64,000 nucleotides of DNA from positions 1,391,124-1,455,123 of the forward strand of contig PTFA01000017.1 of the NCBI GenBank assembly GCA_003342895.1, written 5' to 3'. Both the position numbers and the translations under genes were made by a program. Shown here one piece after another: positions 26,815 through 38,009 of this stretch (the first letter of the stretch is position 1; every line of letters starts with the position of its first letter). The notes under the pieces are model-generated. The model was not told the DNA's origin, made no database searches, and was given only the letters and a program-made list of their open reading frames with translations. The DNA is from Casuarius casuarius (taxonomy: Eukaryota > Chordata > Aves > Casuariiformes > Casuariidae).

Positions 26815-27190
26815 GCCTCAGTAGGATGGGAAGGTATAGCCTAGGCGGCAGAGGCGTAAGCACCCTGCGGGAAGGCTGAGGACAGACAACTCCTGGCCGC
26901 TGACTGGGGCTACAGGAGCAAGCACATGCTCGGGGCAGAGCTGTGGAGAGGACTTGGGCAGGCGCCACGGCCTGTGGCCAAGGCCGCCATCGCTGAGGCC
27001 GTGGGTGAAGGAGTGCCAGAGGTCCATGGAGAGCTGACAGACGTCACACGGGGAGGCCAGGGCTCGAGGCATCTGATAATTGCCAGAGAAAGGGTGTGAG
27101 ATGTGGTGGCACATGCACACCAAGGTGAACAGTGTTGCTTTCCACCTCGTGGGCATGCTCGGGCCAATGTGCAAACAAAATCCGTGCAGC
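26815..27190. other. GC-rich island of unknown origin
   Basis: About 375 bp with clearly raised GC and several CpG sites stands out from AT-rich flanks. Two overlapping minus-strand open frames (130 and 85 codons) reflect the low stop frequency of GC-rich DNA. There is no TATA box or retroviral end that I can see. It may be an old repeat or a small CpG-island-like regulatory element. Confidence 0.3.
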
Positions 27191-30046
27191 ATGAGTCCTA
27201 CCAACTCCATTTAAGACTCGCTCTGTACACCAGCATTAACATGCAGCAAAAAAATACAGTCGTGAAGATCTGTTTAATCTAGCTCTCATGGTTGGTTTTG
27301 CTTGTTCTGTTTTTTCTTTTTCCAGCAAGATGATTTCACAACAAGAAAATTGAAATTCCATAGTGAGAAATGTAAGAAATGTGATTGAAGCCAGATGAAG
27401 CATCTGAGCTCAGTTCTATTACCCAGACTGTCTATAACCTCTATTCTTTTTACTAGATGGATTAGGAGGTCCATAGAGAATGTATAAATTCAAATGAGTC
27501 AGGAGAAAATTGGAATATTCAAGTGTTCAGTACATCTTCAATTGCTGTCACAAGTATCTCATATCTCCCATTGCTTTCCTGCAAAATGTAAGCAGCCTGC
27601 ATACAAAAATGGCAAGTTTGTTTAGCTAATCTGGAAAATTATTCAGAGGTGTGGTAGAATACTCAATATACTGAAGTAATAATTGCATCTATGTTTACTG
27701 ATGCTTATTATTTAAAGCATTTTCTGAAAAAGCAAGCTGCTGTCAACTATTACTGCACAACCAGCTTAGAGAACAGCAGTCTTAAAACAAAATTTTCTGT
27801 CCACACAGATTATGCAGCTGTTGTAAAAGAAAGTAATAGATGTGGCAAGTGGCCAATTGGAAGTGGCATACCAGTAGGAAAAACTATTCACATTCCAGAG
27901 GAGAAGAAATCTGATCATCTCCTGCTTAGCATTAATTTTGAGCAAGACAAAACACTCTACTGCACCGAATGGTAATTACTAGTAATATCAACAACCGTCT
28001 TTAAAAAAACACTTCCAGAAAATAAGAAAAGCTTTTGCAAGAAAAAAAAGAAGGATGGAGATAACCAAGCCAAAATCATATCTGGCTCTTAATATTTGCA
28101 CTGTGATGTCACTTTGTCAGCATTACACCAAAGTTATGAGGTTTCACCCTGGCCCTGTTAAGTTCCCTTTGGGCTTCCTTCCCTCCCTCCACTACTATAC
28201 TCAAGAGTGACACCCTACTATCCACCCACTTGGAACTGGAATATCAGAGCATCACACCCATTTACCAGCTGTGCTACCTTCGACGTGTCCAAATGGGCTT
28301 GACCTCCTACAAACAAGTCCTCTGGAGCCTGTGATCGTATTGATATTGCAGTGACTAGAGGGAAGCCTCTTCAGAACATATGATGTATTTGTCTCTGGCA
28401 ATAAAACAGAGAGCAGAAAGGTTCAAATAACAAGGCTTCTGCACTTCTATGTTACCTAACTCCAGATTTTCCTCTAATTCTGTCCGACTCTATGTATAAA
28501 ATTACATTTTAAGATTTACATCCCTCTCCATTAAGTTTAGGAGAGAAAGCCTGTGTCATTTTCAAGACAGGCTGAACATCACGTCTTCAATTCATTTCCG
28601 AATGTCTTTGTTCCCACCTGATCATGACCTGTGGTTAGGACCAGGGTTTCTGCACATGATGAAGTTAATCTGTGTATCTCACCATTGTAGAGTACAGGGA
28701 ATACCTTATCAGCAGTCTTCATTTAACATCAGGTAATTGAATTAGAGATATTGCCAGACTGCTGGATACCCAGTAAGAGCTTCCAGAAGAATTAACCCTA
28801 CAGTTCCACAACAACTGCCAAATCTGTGGCCTCTCAGAAGTTATCTAAAAGTTCACATTTGTCAATTACTGCTTATCTATAAAGTATTCACAGTATTAGT
28901 AGAAATCTCCAGGTTCTTCATATTGGTATGTGATAAAGTTCCAGTAATAAAACCTTTCAATTTATCACCCGGATGTCACATTTAGAGTAGTAGATAATGC
29001 CATGACTATTCTGTGGCTCTCTCCTCCTCTTTGCCAGCTTCCTCTGCTCATAGTCGCTGATAGAGCAAAGTACATTCTTTCACTCAGAGCTTTCTGTTTG
29101 CTTTGTGGATTTTGGAGATACCTCAGTAGTTTCATACAGTTTACTCCAGCTTTCCTCTTGTAAGTCAACACACATATGTAACTCAGCAGATAATAAAAGA
29201 GGTCCAAGAGGAGACCCAGTAGATTTTGCATGATTTTTCACCCAGAATCCCCAGTATTTCGAGCATCTCTATCACCTACAGGTCAACTACTGACCTCAAT
29301 TTACAGTAGCATGTATTATCACTAAAAGAATATGTATGCCTCAAGATGCACCAGATCTACAGCCTAACTAATTTGTTCCAGCCACAGATGTTATTTTTTG
29401 CTGTGATGTTTTTCGCACATAGCTTACAGAAAGATTGGTTGGTGGCAAAGGCCAAAAATGCACATGCGACTTCTTACTCCTAAAATGTGATGGATTTCTT
29501 GATGACCTTTTGTTCACTAAAAACTGAAAACCCTGCATTGGAGGACTGTTGTCCATAGGGGAGAGAACACAAAAAGGGAGCCGGTAGACATTTTCATCAG
29601 ACTATATGAAGATTGAGTCACTTGGTTCTCTGTAATATTTAATTGCTTATCAGAATTCCTAAACCATTTTTTCTCTTTACTTAGCTAATTTCAAAAAACC
29701 TTGGCTGAAGAGGCAATCCTAGTGTGGGGGGAGGAGAGGTGGATCATCAGAACAAAAGAGGAGTTGTCCCCGTGACTGCGGAAAAAGGTTCACGATGACC
29801 AAGTGGTTGAATAAATGGAAAGAGGCAGGAAATGAAGGTGCTTCAAGTCAATACACATGTACCAAAGAATGAGTGGGCATTACTCATATAGGTATGAATA
29901 ACACATTTTGATGTCTGTGCCATTTCACATTAGCCCAAGATGTTTCACATACACTCATGATTATGGAAATAGAAACAGATCGTGAGTCAGAGAAAAAGTT
30001 GAGTCAGAATGAATATGTGAAGTGAGTAGAAAGGAATGATCATGGC

Positions 30047-30112
30047 NGTTAACTTTGCCTGTGAAAGGTAGTAAGGCAAGACCAGGCAAAGAACCCAAGC
30101 TAAGGGAGACCN
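30047..30112. other. Ambiguous bases in the assembly
   Basis: Single N calls occur at 30047 and 30112, and a third at 31561. They are unresolved bases, not gaps of known size. Confidence 0.98.
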
Positions 30113-31949
30113 AAAGGGTAACTGAATAAAATTACCAAGATGTGTTGACAGCTAAAATGACAGGTATTTCTATTATCCTTAGCAGCTACATCTGGATTTT
30201 ATAGAAGCTCACATGACAGTTTATGGAAATCTTTTGGGCACTCTTTGTTGACATTAATTGCCTCTACACTTGTGTGCATTAACTAAGAGGTATTTGTACC
30301 TTGACTGAACAAGGTAAAATATAAATGCTTCCCTGTGACTATGTAGGATGTCAATAGTAATGACTGTATATATGAATGTATATGTGTACATAGTAATAGA
30401 TTGTATATATGAAGAAGTCAAGGATGTTTGACTTCTTGATATCTGACTTTTTTCACGGTGTTGAAACAACAAGAACACAGAAGTCATAGTGGCAACATGG
30501 CAAATGAGCCGGAGATCTAGAGAAATACCTAAAAATTGTAACCTTCTGTAGAAAAACGGTATTAGAGAAATCATATTTCCTTATAAGATGTTCAGAGTCT
30601 TCTGGTTTGGCTGGTCCATGGAAACCATGACACTGGAGTATGTAGAGTATTTTAGTGTTTGCATTTCTGATAAAATTAAAGTTTCTTTAAGGGACAGAGA
30701 AATGTTAACGAGATGTCAGTTTTACCAAATCATACTTCATTTAGTGTTTTGAATAAGAGTTTGGGTCAGTAATTCTGTTAACAAAGAAGTTTGCCTCCCA
30801 ACATGAATCTAACATATAATAGATCAAAATAAATAATTTAAAGCTCTTAAAGTGAAAGAAGAACTATGTATGTCCTAAGGAAATTGTGTTGTGCACACAT
30901 ACCTCTGAGCTTCAATAATTCTGTGTGCTATGAAAAAGTCACCCTACAATGTTTTATTTTTCGTTAACCTGCTTTTAGAAAGTAATTTTATGAGCCCATA
31001 TGTGTTATAAAGTATCTGTAAGTTTGGAATATGTTATAAAATTCAGAGCAGCTCAGATCAGATGAATTGGTTAAAGATACCCTCTTTACAGATGGGCAAA
31101 ATTTGCAAAGACAGGTAATCTCTTTATTAGATCAATTTGCACCACTGGGAAAACAAACGAACCTACAGGCACAGAAGTATGTTTTTAGCTGTGAAATAGC
31201 AGAAGCAACTTTCAAAGCTAAACACAAAAAATAAATCTCTGAGGTTTACTTGACTGTTAAATAGTGAGACCATCTGAGAAACAATGATGCAGGTATTAGA
31301 GGAGCTATGGTAGGACATGAGCACAGAGAGAGGTGATATATCTCCTGTCGGTCAGAAAGAAAGAAAAGCAGTTATAATCTGATGAAGCTCATCATGACTA
31401 TTACTACTCTACAAAGGAAGGCAATAGCTTTTTTCCAACATTTCCACCCTTACAAAGAAGAAAATGCCAACAATGTGGAACTGAAAGCCTGTCAAAGTTC
31501 AGCCACATTTTGCTGACCCAGAAAAGATGACAAATTGAATTTTTTATTGCTTTTTGAACCNGAGTCCTCAAAGGAGTTTATTTTTAATTTCACTAGCCAA
31601 GTCTATCCCACACTCCACCTATCCATTTTTGCATAGTTACACTATAATACTGAAGAAGGTCTTGACCCTGCAGATGTGTATATCTCTAAGCATAAGAACA
31701 GTCCCACTAACATCACTGGATAAATGATATGGTAACATTTTAGCATGTGCATACAGGTTTGTGAATTTGAAATTGTGTACAAATTTAAAGCATATCTTTA
31801 CAAGCAAGTTTACAAGCAAATTTACAACTTTTTTTTTTCAAAGCAACTGAAAAAAGTTTAAGAGTTAATTTTACATAAAAGCACATTAGAAGCTAAAAGG
31901 CCAATTTTCTTCATGATTGTAATACAAAATTCTCTCTCCACATCACAGG

Positions 31950-32248
31950 CCCTGCTACCTCAACTGATGCTAACTGAAGAGCTTGTTGACAACACCAGCA
32001 GAGAAGCCATGGACTGCATTGACAAGAACATACTGTCTGATCTTGAAATGGCTCCTTCAGCTGGTGTGCTGAAAGTGCAAATGGCTCTGTGTGGACAAAT
32101 CCAGACACTCTCCACTAAAGATACAGCAGTTTCAGCTTGGGAAATCTGTGATTTCTGCCACGAGAAATCCAGCAAACCTTCCAAGGCCAGGAGCCTGGCA
32201 GAGGGCTGCTCCACCAGTGTTTTGAGTCTGGCTGCCCAACGCTACTGA
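31950..32248 (+). other. Candidate exon or pseudogene fragment
   Basis: An open frame runs from a GTG/ATT region at 31913 to a TGA at 32246. It is preceded by a pyrimidine-rich stretch ending in CACATCACAG (about 31940-31949), which would make a fair 3' splice site. The encoded segment includes LPQLMLTEELVDNTSREAMD and AWEICDFCHEKSSKPSK, and is richer in GC than its flanks. I do not recognise the protein. It could be a terminal exon of an unseen gene, a decayed retrocopy, or chance; there is no 5' splice site or neighbouring exon to decide. Confidence 0.25.
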
Positions 32249-35200
32249 ACATAAACTGCTCTGCACAGTAATCACTCCCAGTTGGCTCCCGGAAGAGGCT
32301 CTCAAACAGCTCCTCAGCCAAAAACAACAACAATAATCAAACTATATTAAAATTTTTCCAAATGCCAGCCCATGTCTCAGCTTATGGTATTTGCCATAGT
32401 ATATGAAGCTCCATATGTTGTTTTTTGTAACGTCAGCTTTGAATTCCTCACTTCTTCCTGTACCAACTCTCTTTTCTTCTGTGTTTTGGATTTTCCAGTA
32501 TCGACCACACTTGAGATTTTTTTTCCCTTACTGTCTGCTGCCTCACTTCTGAACAGTGCTGTGCAAAATGAGCCTCTGCCCAACACAGCCAAAGGCTTTA
32601 ACCATTTCCTCTGAGATCCTTGTAAATGCATGACTATCTTCAGTAAATTTACTCTGGACCAGGTACATTCTTTTGAATGATAATTTATAATATCTATGTC
32701 TATCAGTAGTTTCCTGTCACATGTTTTGCTCCAGATCCTGACCAAATTTCCCATCAGGGAACTTTTGTAACAAGTCTGGTTTTAAACAGACTGGAGCCCA
32801 CAACCCAGTCACAGAGACTGGCTCATCAACCATAAATTGGTCATTCCTGAAAACAGTAAAAACACCAAAGATACCAGGACCACCTATAATCAGAAACAGC
32901 ACTGCTTTTCCTCTTCTAGCACCCCTTCTGATCTGTTCCTCCACTCAGATGGCTGCCTTTCCTTTTTTTGCGTGTGTGTGTGATCCCAAGTATTCTTCAG
33001 AGAGCTTAAGCAACCACACAGTTTCTCTTCACCCACGTTTCTCTTTTTCTAATTGCGTTGCATGACATGGCAAGAGAACTAAACTAATACCATATGACTC
33101 TTGTAAGAGCATCTTCAAGGTACCTTATCCATAAACATGCTCTAAAAAAGGTGTCTTTAAGTTTTTCATAGTTTTTTTTTTCTTCTCTGGGTCACTATTA
33201 ATGAAATTATCTTTTCAAATTTATGTGAGGTTTTTTCATATCTAATGTGTAGGGGAGGAAGAAGCCATTAAACAGGAAATGAAGCTTGCTTTTTCATCAG
33301 AAAAGCAAAAACCTGAAATATTTTTGTGCATTATTATCCAGCAAAATGCAAAGTCTAAAACAAAATAAAACTAACGAAACCCTCAAAATTATTTAGAAGT
33401 GGGATGTTCCGCTGTCACTAGCATCCCTAGAGCTTTTTTGAGACTATCAGCTAATTCTGCACATGGTATATTGTAAATAAAGTATCACATGAGTCCTTTT
33501 CTTCCTGTAGTAGAACCAAGTGATTAATGCAGCTCTGCTGTGCTCTTCGTCCTTCACTTTAATGAGTCATGCAAGCTGGGTAATGGTGGCCTCGCATCCT
33601 TTTCAGTCGGGGTTTATTTGAATACTTGTTAATTTCTCAGGGCCACTATAATCAGGATGTTACGTATTAAAGGGGGCGTGCAAGATTACAGCTTTTGACA
33701 GCCTTCCATCTTAAAAATAAATTTAGCAATTATAATAAGATGAAATCATCTCCTGTTTTTCTGAGAAATGAAAAAAGCTTTATTTAAAGAAAAAATAAAG
33801 AATAACTGGTCTCAAATTTACTCCATGGGGAGTTTTGGGTCTAAGTAACTGCTCAGAGACTAATTTGCTCAGCACACATCAGCGAAATGCTCTGGATCTC
33901 CAGCTGGGACAAGACAGAGCATGCACTGACAGCAGGCAACTGCTTTTGTACCCTCAGTGCCAAGGCAGCCCCCACAGTCTTTCCACACCTGTACTGGAGA
34001 GCTGATACCCACAGCAGCACGTGTCACCCAGCCCTGAGCCTTGCCTTTGCCCATGCATTTGCATGGGCAACCTCCTCTTAGACTCAAGTGGTCAGTCTCA
34101 CACAGAGACATCACTGGACCCAGTACTAACAGCGAGGCGGCTGATAAATACATTTGACACTCCACAGTTCTAGAAAAAAGGAAACAGAAGACCAAAATTA
34201 AACCACCGCATCGATCCTTGTGTGCTTTTGCAGCTTCTATCAGCTGCCAAGCTTTACCAGTGGTCTGCGGCATGTCAGGGAGCTGAAAGCATCTCTAGCT
34301 CTCATCCTAACCCCTAGACCACCCTTTCTTTGTTGAAATTCAGATCCTGGGAGCATCAAACAATATTCATTGTTCTCTCTTGTAATGTGAGTACTTAATT
34401 AATGACTGACATCCTTCAAGCACAGATCTAACCACAAGTACAATGTACCTTCTACTATATAGGCCCTCCTCCCCCACTATGGCAGTAGCAAAAACAAGAC
34501 CAAACAAAATCTTTCTGCAATTTTGGTTTCCATGGCTCCCAAGGTTGGGATTCATCTAATGAAATGCAGATGTCCATCCACACAGCCCTAGGTGCTTCTA
34601 GGTGCTTCAAGGTGCTTCACAATCATCTCTTTCACACAGTGCATCATGAATCACACCGTTTCTATTGCCTCAAAAGGGTCTCAGTTAGATTTACTTGTCT
34701 AGACTGCAGATACCTAATATTTGAATCCCACTCAAATTGTCATCTGCTTATATCATTCAAGGTTCCACATGGTCTTTCACCTAAAACTTAGCCTGCTTCC
34801 ACATCAGTGACTGTCAGCCCAGCACAGCCATAAACAGGCACACTTGACAAGCTCTCCAAATATACTTCAAGCAGAGCACTGGTAGAAATTTGAGACAGTT
34901 CTCTTTTGATATAAGTATTTCAGATGATCAGATGTCAGAGGTCTTACTTGCATGGAAACTGCTTTTACAGAATGAGAAAGAGTACTGCAAGATTTTACTG
35001 TACATGGTATGTTTCTCCATGAAGAAAGAAACACTTCAGAATATGCTTCTGAAATCTATTGCTCTTAATTGTCTATTGAGGGAAATGTAGAATCGATACT
35101 TTTAAAGAAGCTGCACAGAATTGTAAATAGACCATTATCCAGTTTTCTAATGTCCTCTTGTCTATCCAATTTGGAAAGTTTCTTGGGCCAAGGACTGACT

Positions 35201-35599
35201 ATGCGTTTGACTGTATGTTCAACTCTGTTTTGAATAGAGCAGAGATATTTTTCAGGAAATAAGTGGGAAGATTTTAGCAAATATTTGATCTAGCTGTAAG
35301 GGTAGTCATCACTGAAACACACTGAGTAACTGGAACGTATCAGTGGACTGGTTTGGTTTGGTATATGTTTTTTGAGAAACAAGCAAACAAAATTCTAAAC
35401 ATATACCTAGAAAAATTGCAAAGAGTTCATAGGAAAAGACTACTTGGATCACTCAGTAGAAAATACCTACCTGCCTGTTAGGGCTTTTTTTTCCCAGAAC
35501 TCTGACTTTAAACTATAATGTGAAGCCGCTCAAATTCACTAGGAGACAGAGATAAGTGGTTTTAACAAATGTTCTCAGAGATACGTACACAGAAGGTAA
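32249..35599. other. Non-coding stretch
   Basis: No recognised gene. A possible conserved-element-like segment at 33560-33690 and a three-copy 10-bp tandem repeat at 34589-34618 are the only structures I noted. A (TG)n-like GTGTGTGTG lies near 32972-32980. Confidence 0.5.
34589..34618 (+). repeat. Three-copy 10-bp tandem repeat
   Basis: The unit TAGGTGCTTC / TAGGTGCTTC / AAGGTGCTTC is repeated three times with one substitution, so it arose recently by slippage or short tandem duplication. Confidence 0.9.
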
Positions 35600-35990
35600 G
35601 AAAATATGTCCTCGTGGTGTAATAAGGCATAATGGCAAGGTTTAGCCTGAGTTAACAAGCAGAGCCAGCTCTGGCCCTGTAGGCTGCCCCTGTGTTAGCC
35701 CAAGGGTGTGTTTGAGCTAATTAGCCCTGAGGAGTATGCAGGTCTTCTCGTATGGACAGAATAAGACATTAAAGCATTGGTGCTATTGAGGCCTGAGCTG
35801 AGTTTTCCACGTGACGCTGCACTGCATGATTCGGGTGTGCCTGCTCACTTCAGCATGACCCAGGTTTCTCAGCTTGGCCCTCTGCCATGCAGTGCAGCCA
35901 TACTGTGACCTGCCCATTCCTCCACTTCCACGAGGAGAGACATGCACGCTGAACAGGACTTTCTCAGACCGCCATAGTGTCACTAGTATC
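35600..35990 (+). mobile_element. Possible old retroviral LTR remnant
   Basis: A GC-richer block contains GACATTAAAGCATTGGTGCTATTGAGGCCTGAGCTGAG (about 35765-35802, quoted as separate features: an ATTAAA poly(A)-like signal followed by the GCATTGGTGC and GAGGCCTGAGC words). This resembles the R/U5 region of avian ERVL-type LTRs as I remember them. A TGTTAGCCC start-like word lies at 35692. I could not define paired TG...CA ends or a target duplication, so limits and class are tentative. Confidence 0.35.
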
Positions 35991-36212
35991 CAGATGTGCC
36001 AGCATGTTATTGCTTTAACTCTTGTGAACCTTCAGGTGATTCCATAACATGCTGCCTTTGGGGTCAGAACACCCAAAAAGGGCTGACCCAACTGAAAATT
36101 AGGAAAAGTGAGGACAGGATGCACTTCGCTTCTCCCCACACACATGCTTGACTTAGCCAAAGTGCCTCTGAAGCTACTGTACCCAGTTTTGCTTTTTCTC
36201 ATAATGTCTTAT

Positions 36213-36236
36213 GAGTTTTATAAAGAGTTTTATAAA
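36213..36236 (+). repeat. Direct tandem duplication of a 12-mer
   Basis: GAGTTTTATAAA occurs twice head to tail, with no substitution. Confidence 0.85.
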
Positions 36237-37092
36237 CAGTTTCTCTTTATAAGAGAAATTCCATTTCCTAAAATAAACCTCTCACAAAGGACATCCTTTA
36301 GAAGTACTACACACTCCTACCAAAATCCCCTCCTCCAATTTTGGATCATGCTTTGGGCTTCCTGTATATCTATAGCTACTCCTGCCTGCAGGACATGGTG
36401 GACAAGTGACTACATTTGAAAATCTCAGGAGGAGTGCAACCTTGTAGTCAACTGCCTGAAGATCTATTGGAGAAGAGACAATATTAATTGCCATGGTGCT
36501 CATTTGGCAAATTCATCTTAGCCTAGGTTGTGCTTACACAACTCACTGTGTCTAATACTGTTCAAAAGGAGTGTTTCCTCTTGTCTAATTCTTGCTATCT
36601 ACCTGCATGGGAAGAAGAGAACTTTTTAAGCATACAACATCTGTTTCTTTCCCTCAGTCTACACAGAAGTAGATGCACAGAGATTTTACAGAGGGAGGAA
36701 ACGTCAAGTTCTCTGTTTTTCCAGTCAACAATGCAGGAGGAGCAGCATGTGCAGTGGACCTGATGTTCACAAGGTAAGCTACTCAGAGGTAGCACACGGG
36801 GTGCCCTGCCAAACCAGGGACCCTGCAAGCAGGCAGAGTAGTCTCGTGTCTGACTTTCTACCTCCCAGAGGACAGACGGAGAGAAGGTTGGTATACTAAG
36901 GCAAGAAAGGACACAGACTCCCCGGATGGGGAAAGCTGGAAACTCAGGACTCCAGTCAGGAGGAGGAAGGCTCCATCCCTACCTCCAGTGCCCACCTGTA
37001 ATAGAAGAGGAAGAAGCCCTGTTGGGGGAAGGCTCGGGGCTGGACATCTCCATCTTCACATTAGGACCAACACTATCAGAATAAAGTGTTGA

Positions 37093-37338
37093 GTGTTAGC
37101 GACTGGTGACTCCCTTCTGCGAGGGATGGAAGCACCTGTCTGCTGGCCAGACCTATCATTCCAGGAAGTTTGCTGCTTGCCTGGAGCCTGGGCCCATGAC
37201 ACTGCAGAGAGATTGCCTAGGCTCAGTCAGGCGTCTGACTGCTACTCTTTGCTGCTCATCCCCTGGGCACCAATGATACAGCCGCAGGAAACCCTAAGCA
37301 GATTAAAGGTGACCACAAAGCCTCAGAAGGAAGGGTGA
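37093..37338 (+). pseudogene. CR1 ORF1 remnant with GDSL esterase motif
   Basis: CR1 ORF1 proteins carry an SGNH/GDSL-type esterase domain. Here the frame contains GDSLLRGMEAPVCWPDLS followed by VCCLPGAWAHDTAERLPRL, which corresponds to esterase block I, with the catalytic Ser in GDS, and the following segment. The next block, normally a GTND-like motif, is displaced by a frameshift (LLIPWAPMIQ appears in its place). The frame ends at a stop at about 37336. It is a relic. The large open frame on the opposite strand (37256-37759) is its shadow. Confidence 0.75.
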
Positions 37339-37779
37339 AGTGATCAGGGGCCCATGTGGCATTTTCATTAAACCTTGTAGTCCAGGAAGGAGGTCCAGCA
37401 TGGAGCAGACATCTAGCAGTGCCTGACTGTGCAGCTGGCGTCACTGGCAACAATTCAGCTTCCTGACTTTGCTTTGTCTGAGTATGAACAGGGGACCCAC
37501 CACACCAAGAGAGGAAAGAGCAACTTTGTGACCAGGTTTGCTGAACTGCTGAGGAGATCTTTAAACTAGGTTCACTGGGGGATAGGGACTGAAGCCCAAG
37601 AGATGAAAGAAGAGCTGTAATGAAGGAGGTATGCAAGGGAGAATGCCCCCGGAGGGACTTTTGCATTCCTGCTCGGGGGCGGGAAGCTTCTGCTGCTTGC
37701 ACAGAGCTTATGCACAAAGCCTGGGCAACTGGAGGACCTGCAAGTCCAGGCACAGTCACAGGGCTACAGCAGGATTGGG

Positions 37780-38009
37780 ATCACAAAGATATGGTGGGAT
37801 GCTGCACTCACAATTGGAGCAAGGTCATGGATGAGTACAAGCTGATGAGGAAAGACAGGCAGGGAGGAAGAGGAGAAGGAGTTATGCTCTATGCTAAGGA
37901 GTTCCTTCACTGTGTGGATCTTCAGTATGAAACCGGAAGTGAAACAGTGAGCCTCTGGCTCAATATCACAAGGGGAAAAAGTGCAGGGAAGGAACACCTG
38001 GGTTGCTGA
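37780..38009 (+). pseudogene. CR1 ORF2 remnant, N-terminal endonuclease part
   Basis: CR1 ORF2 encodes an APE-type endonuclease and a reverse transcriptase. The frame here includes HNWSKVMDEYKLMRKDRQGG and then RGEGVMLYAKEFLHCVDLQ, matching the early endonuclease region (usual form HNWS..MDGYKLFR.DRQG..GGGVALYV.E). It reads on with W-L-N-I-T-R-G-K before stopping at 38009. No downstream catalytic D/H motifs or reverse-transcriptase YADD box are present, so the copy is truncated. Confidence 0.8.

Larger units (their letters stand above)
17919..31945. other. Long AT-rich non-coding stretch
   Basis: About 14 kb with frames broken throughout and no recognised gene. A GC-rich island with open frames on the minus strand lies at 26815-27190. 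An unexplained 94-codon frame lies at 27691-27975 (plus), containing IPVGKTIHIPEEKKS; I do not recognise it. Single N bases occur at 30047, 30112 and 31561. I see no CR1 3' box here. Confidence 0.5.

Noticed and set aside
37256..37759. 167-codon minus-strand open frame
   Set aside because: It is antisense to the CR1 ORF1/ORF2 remnants, which explain the sequence better.
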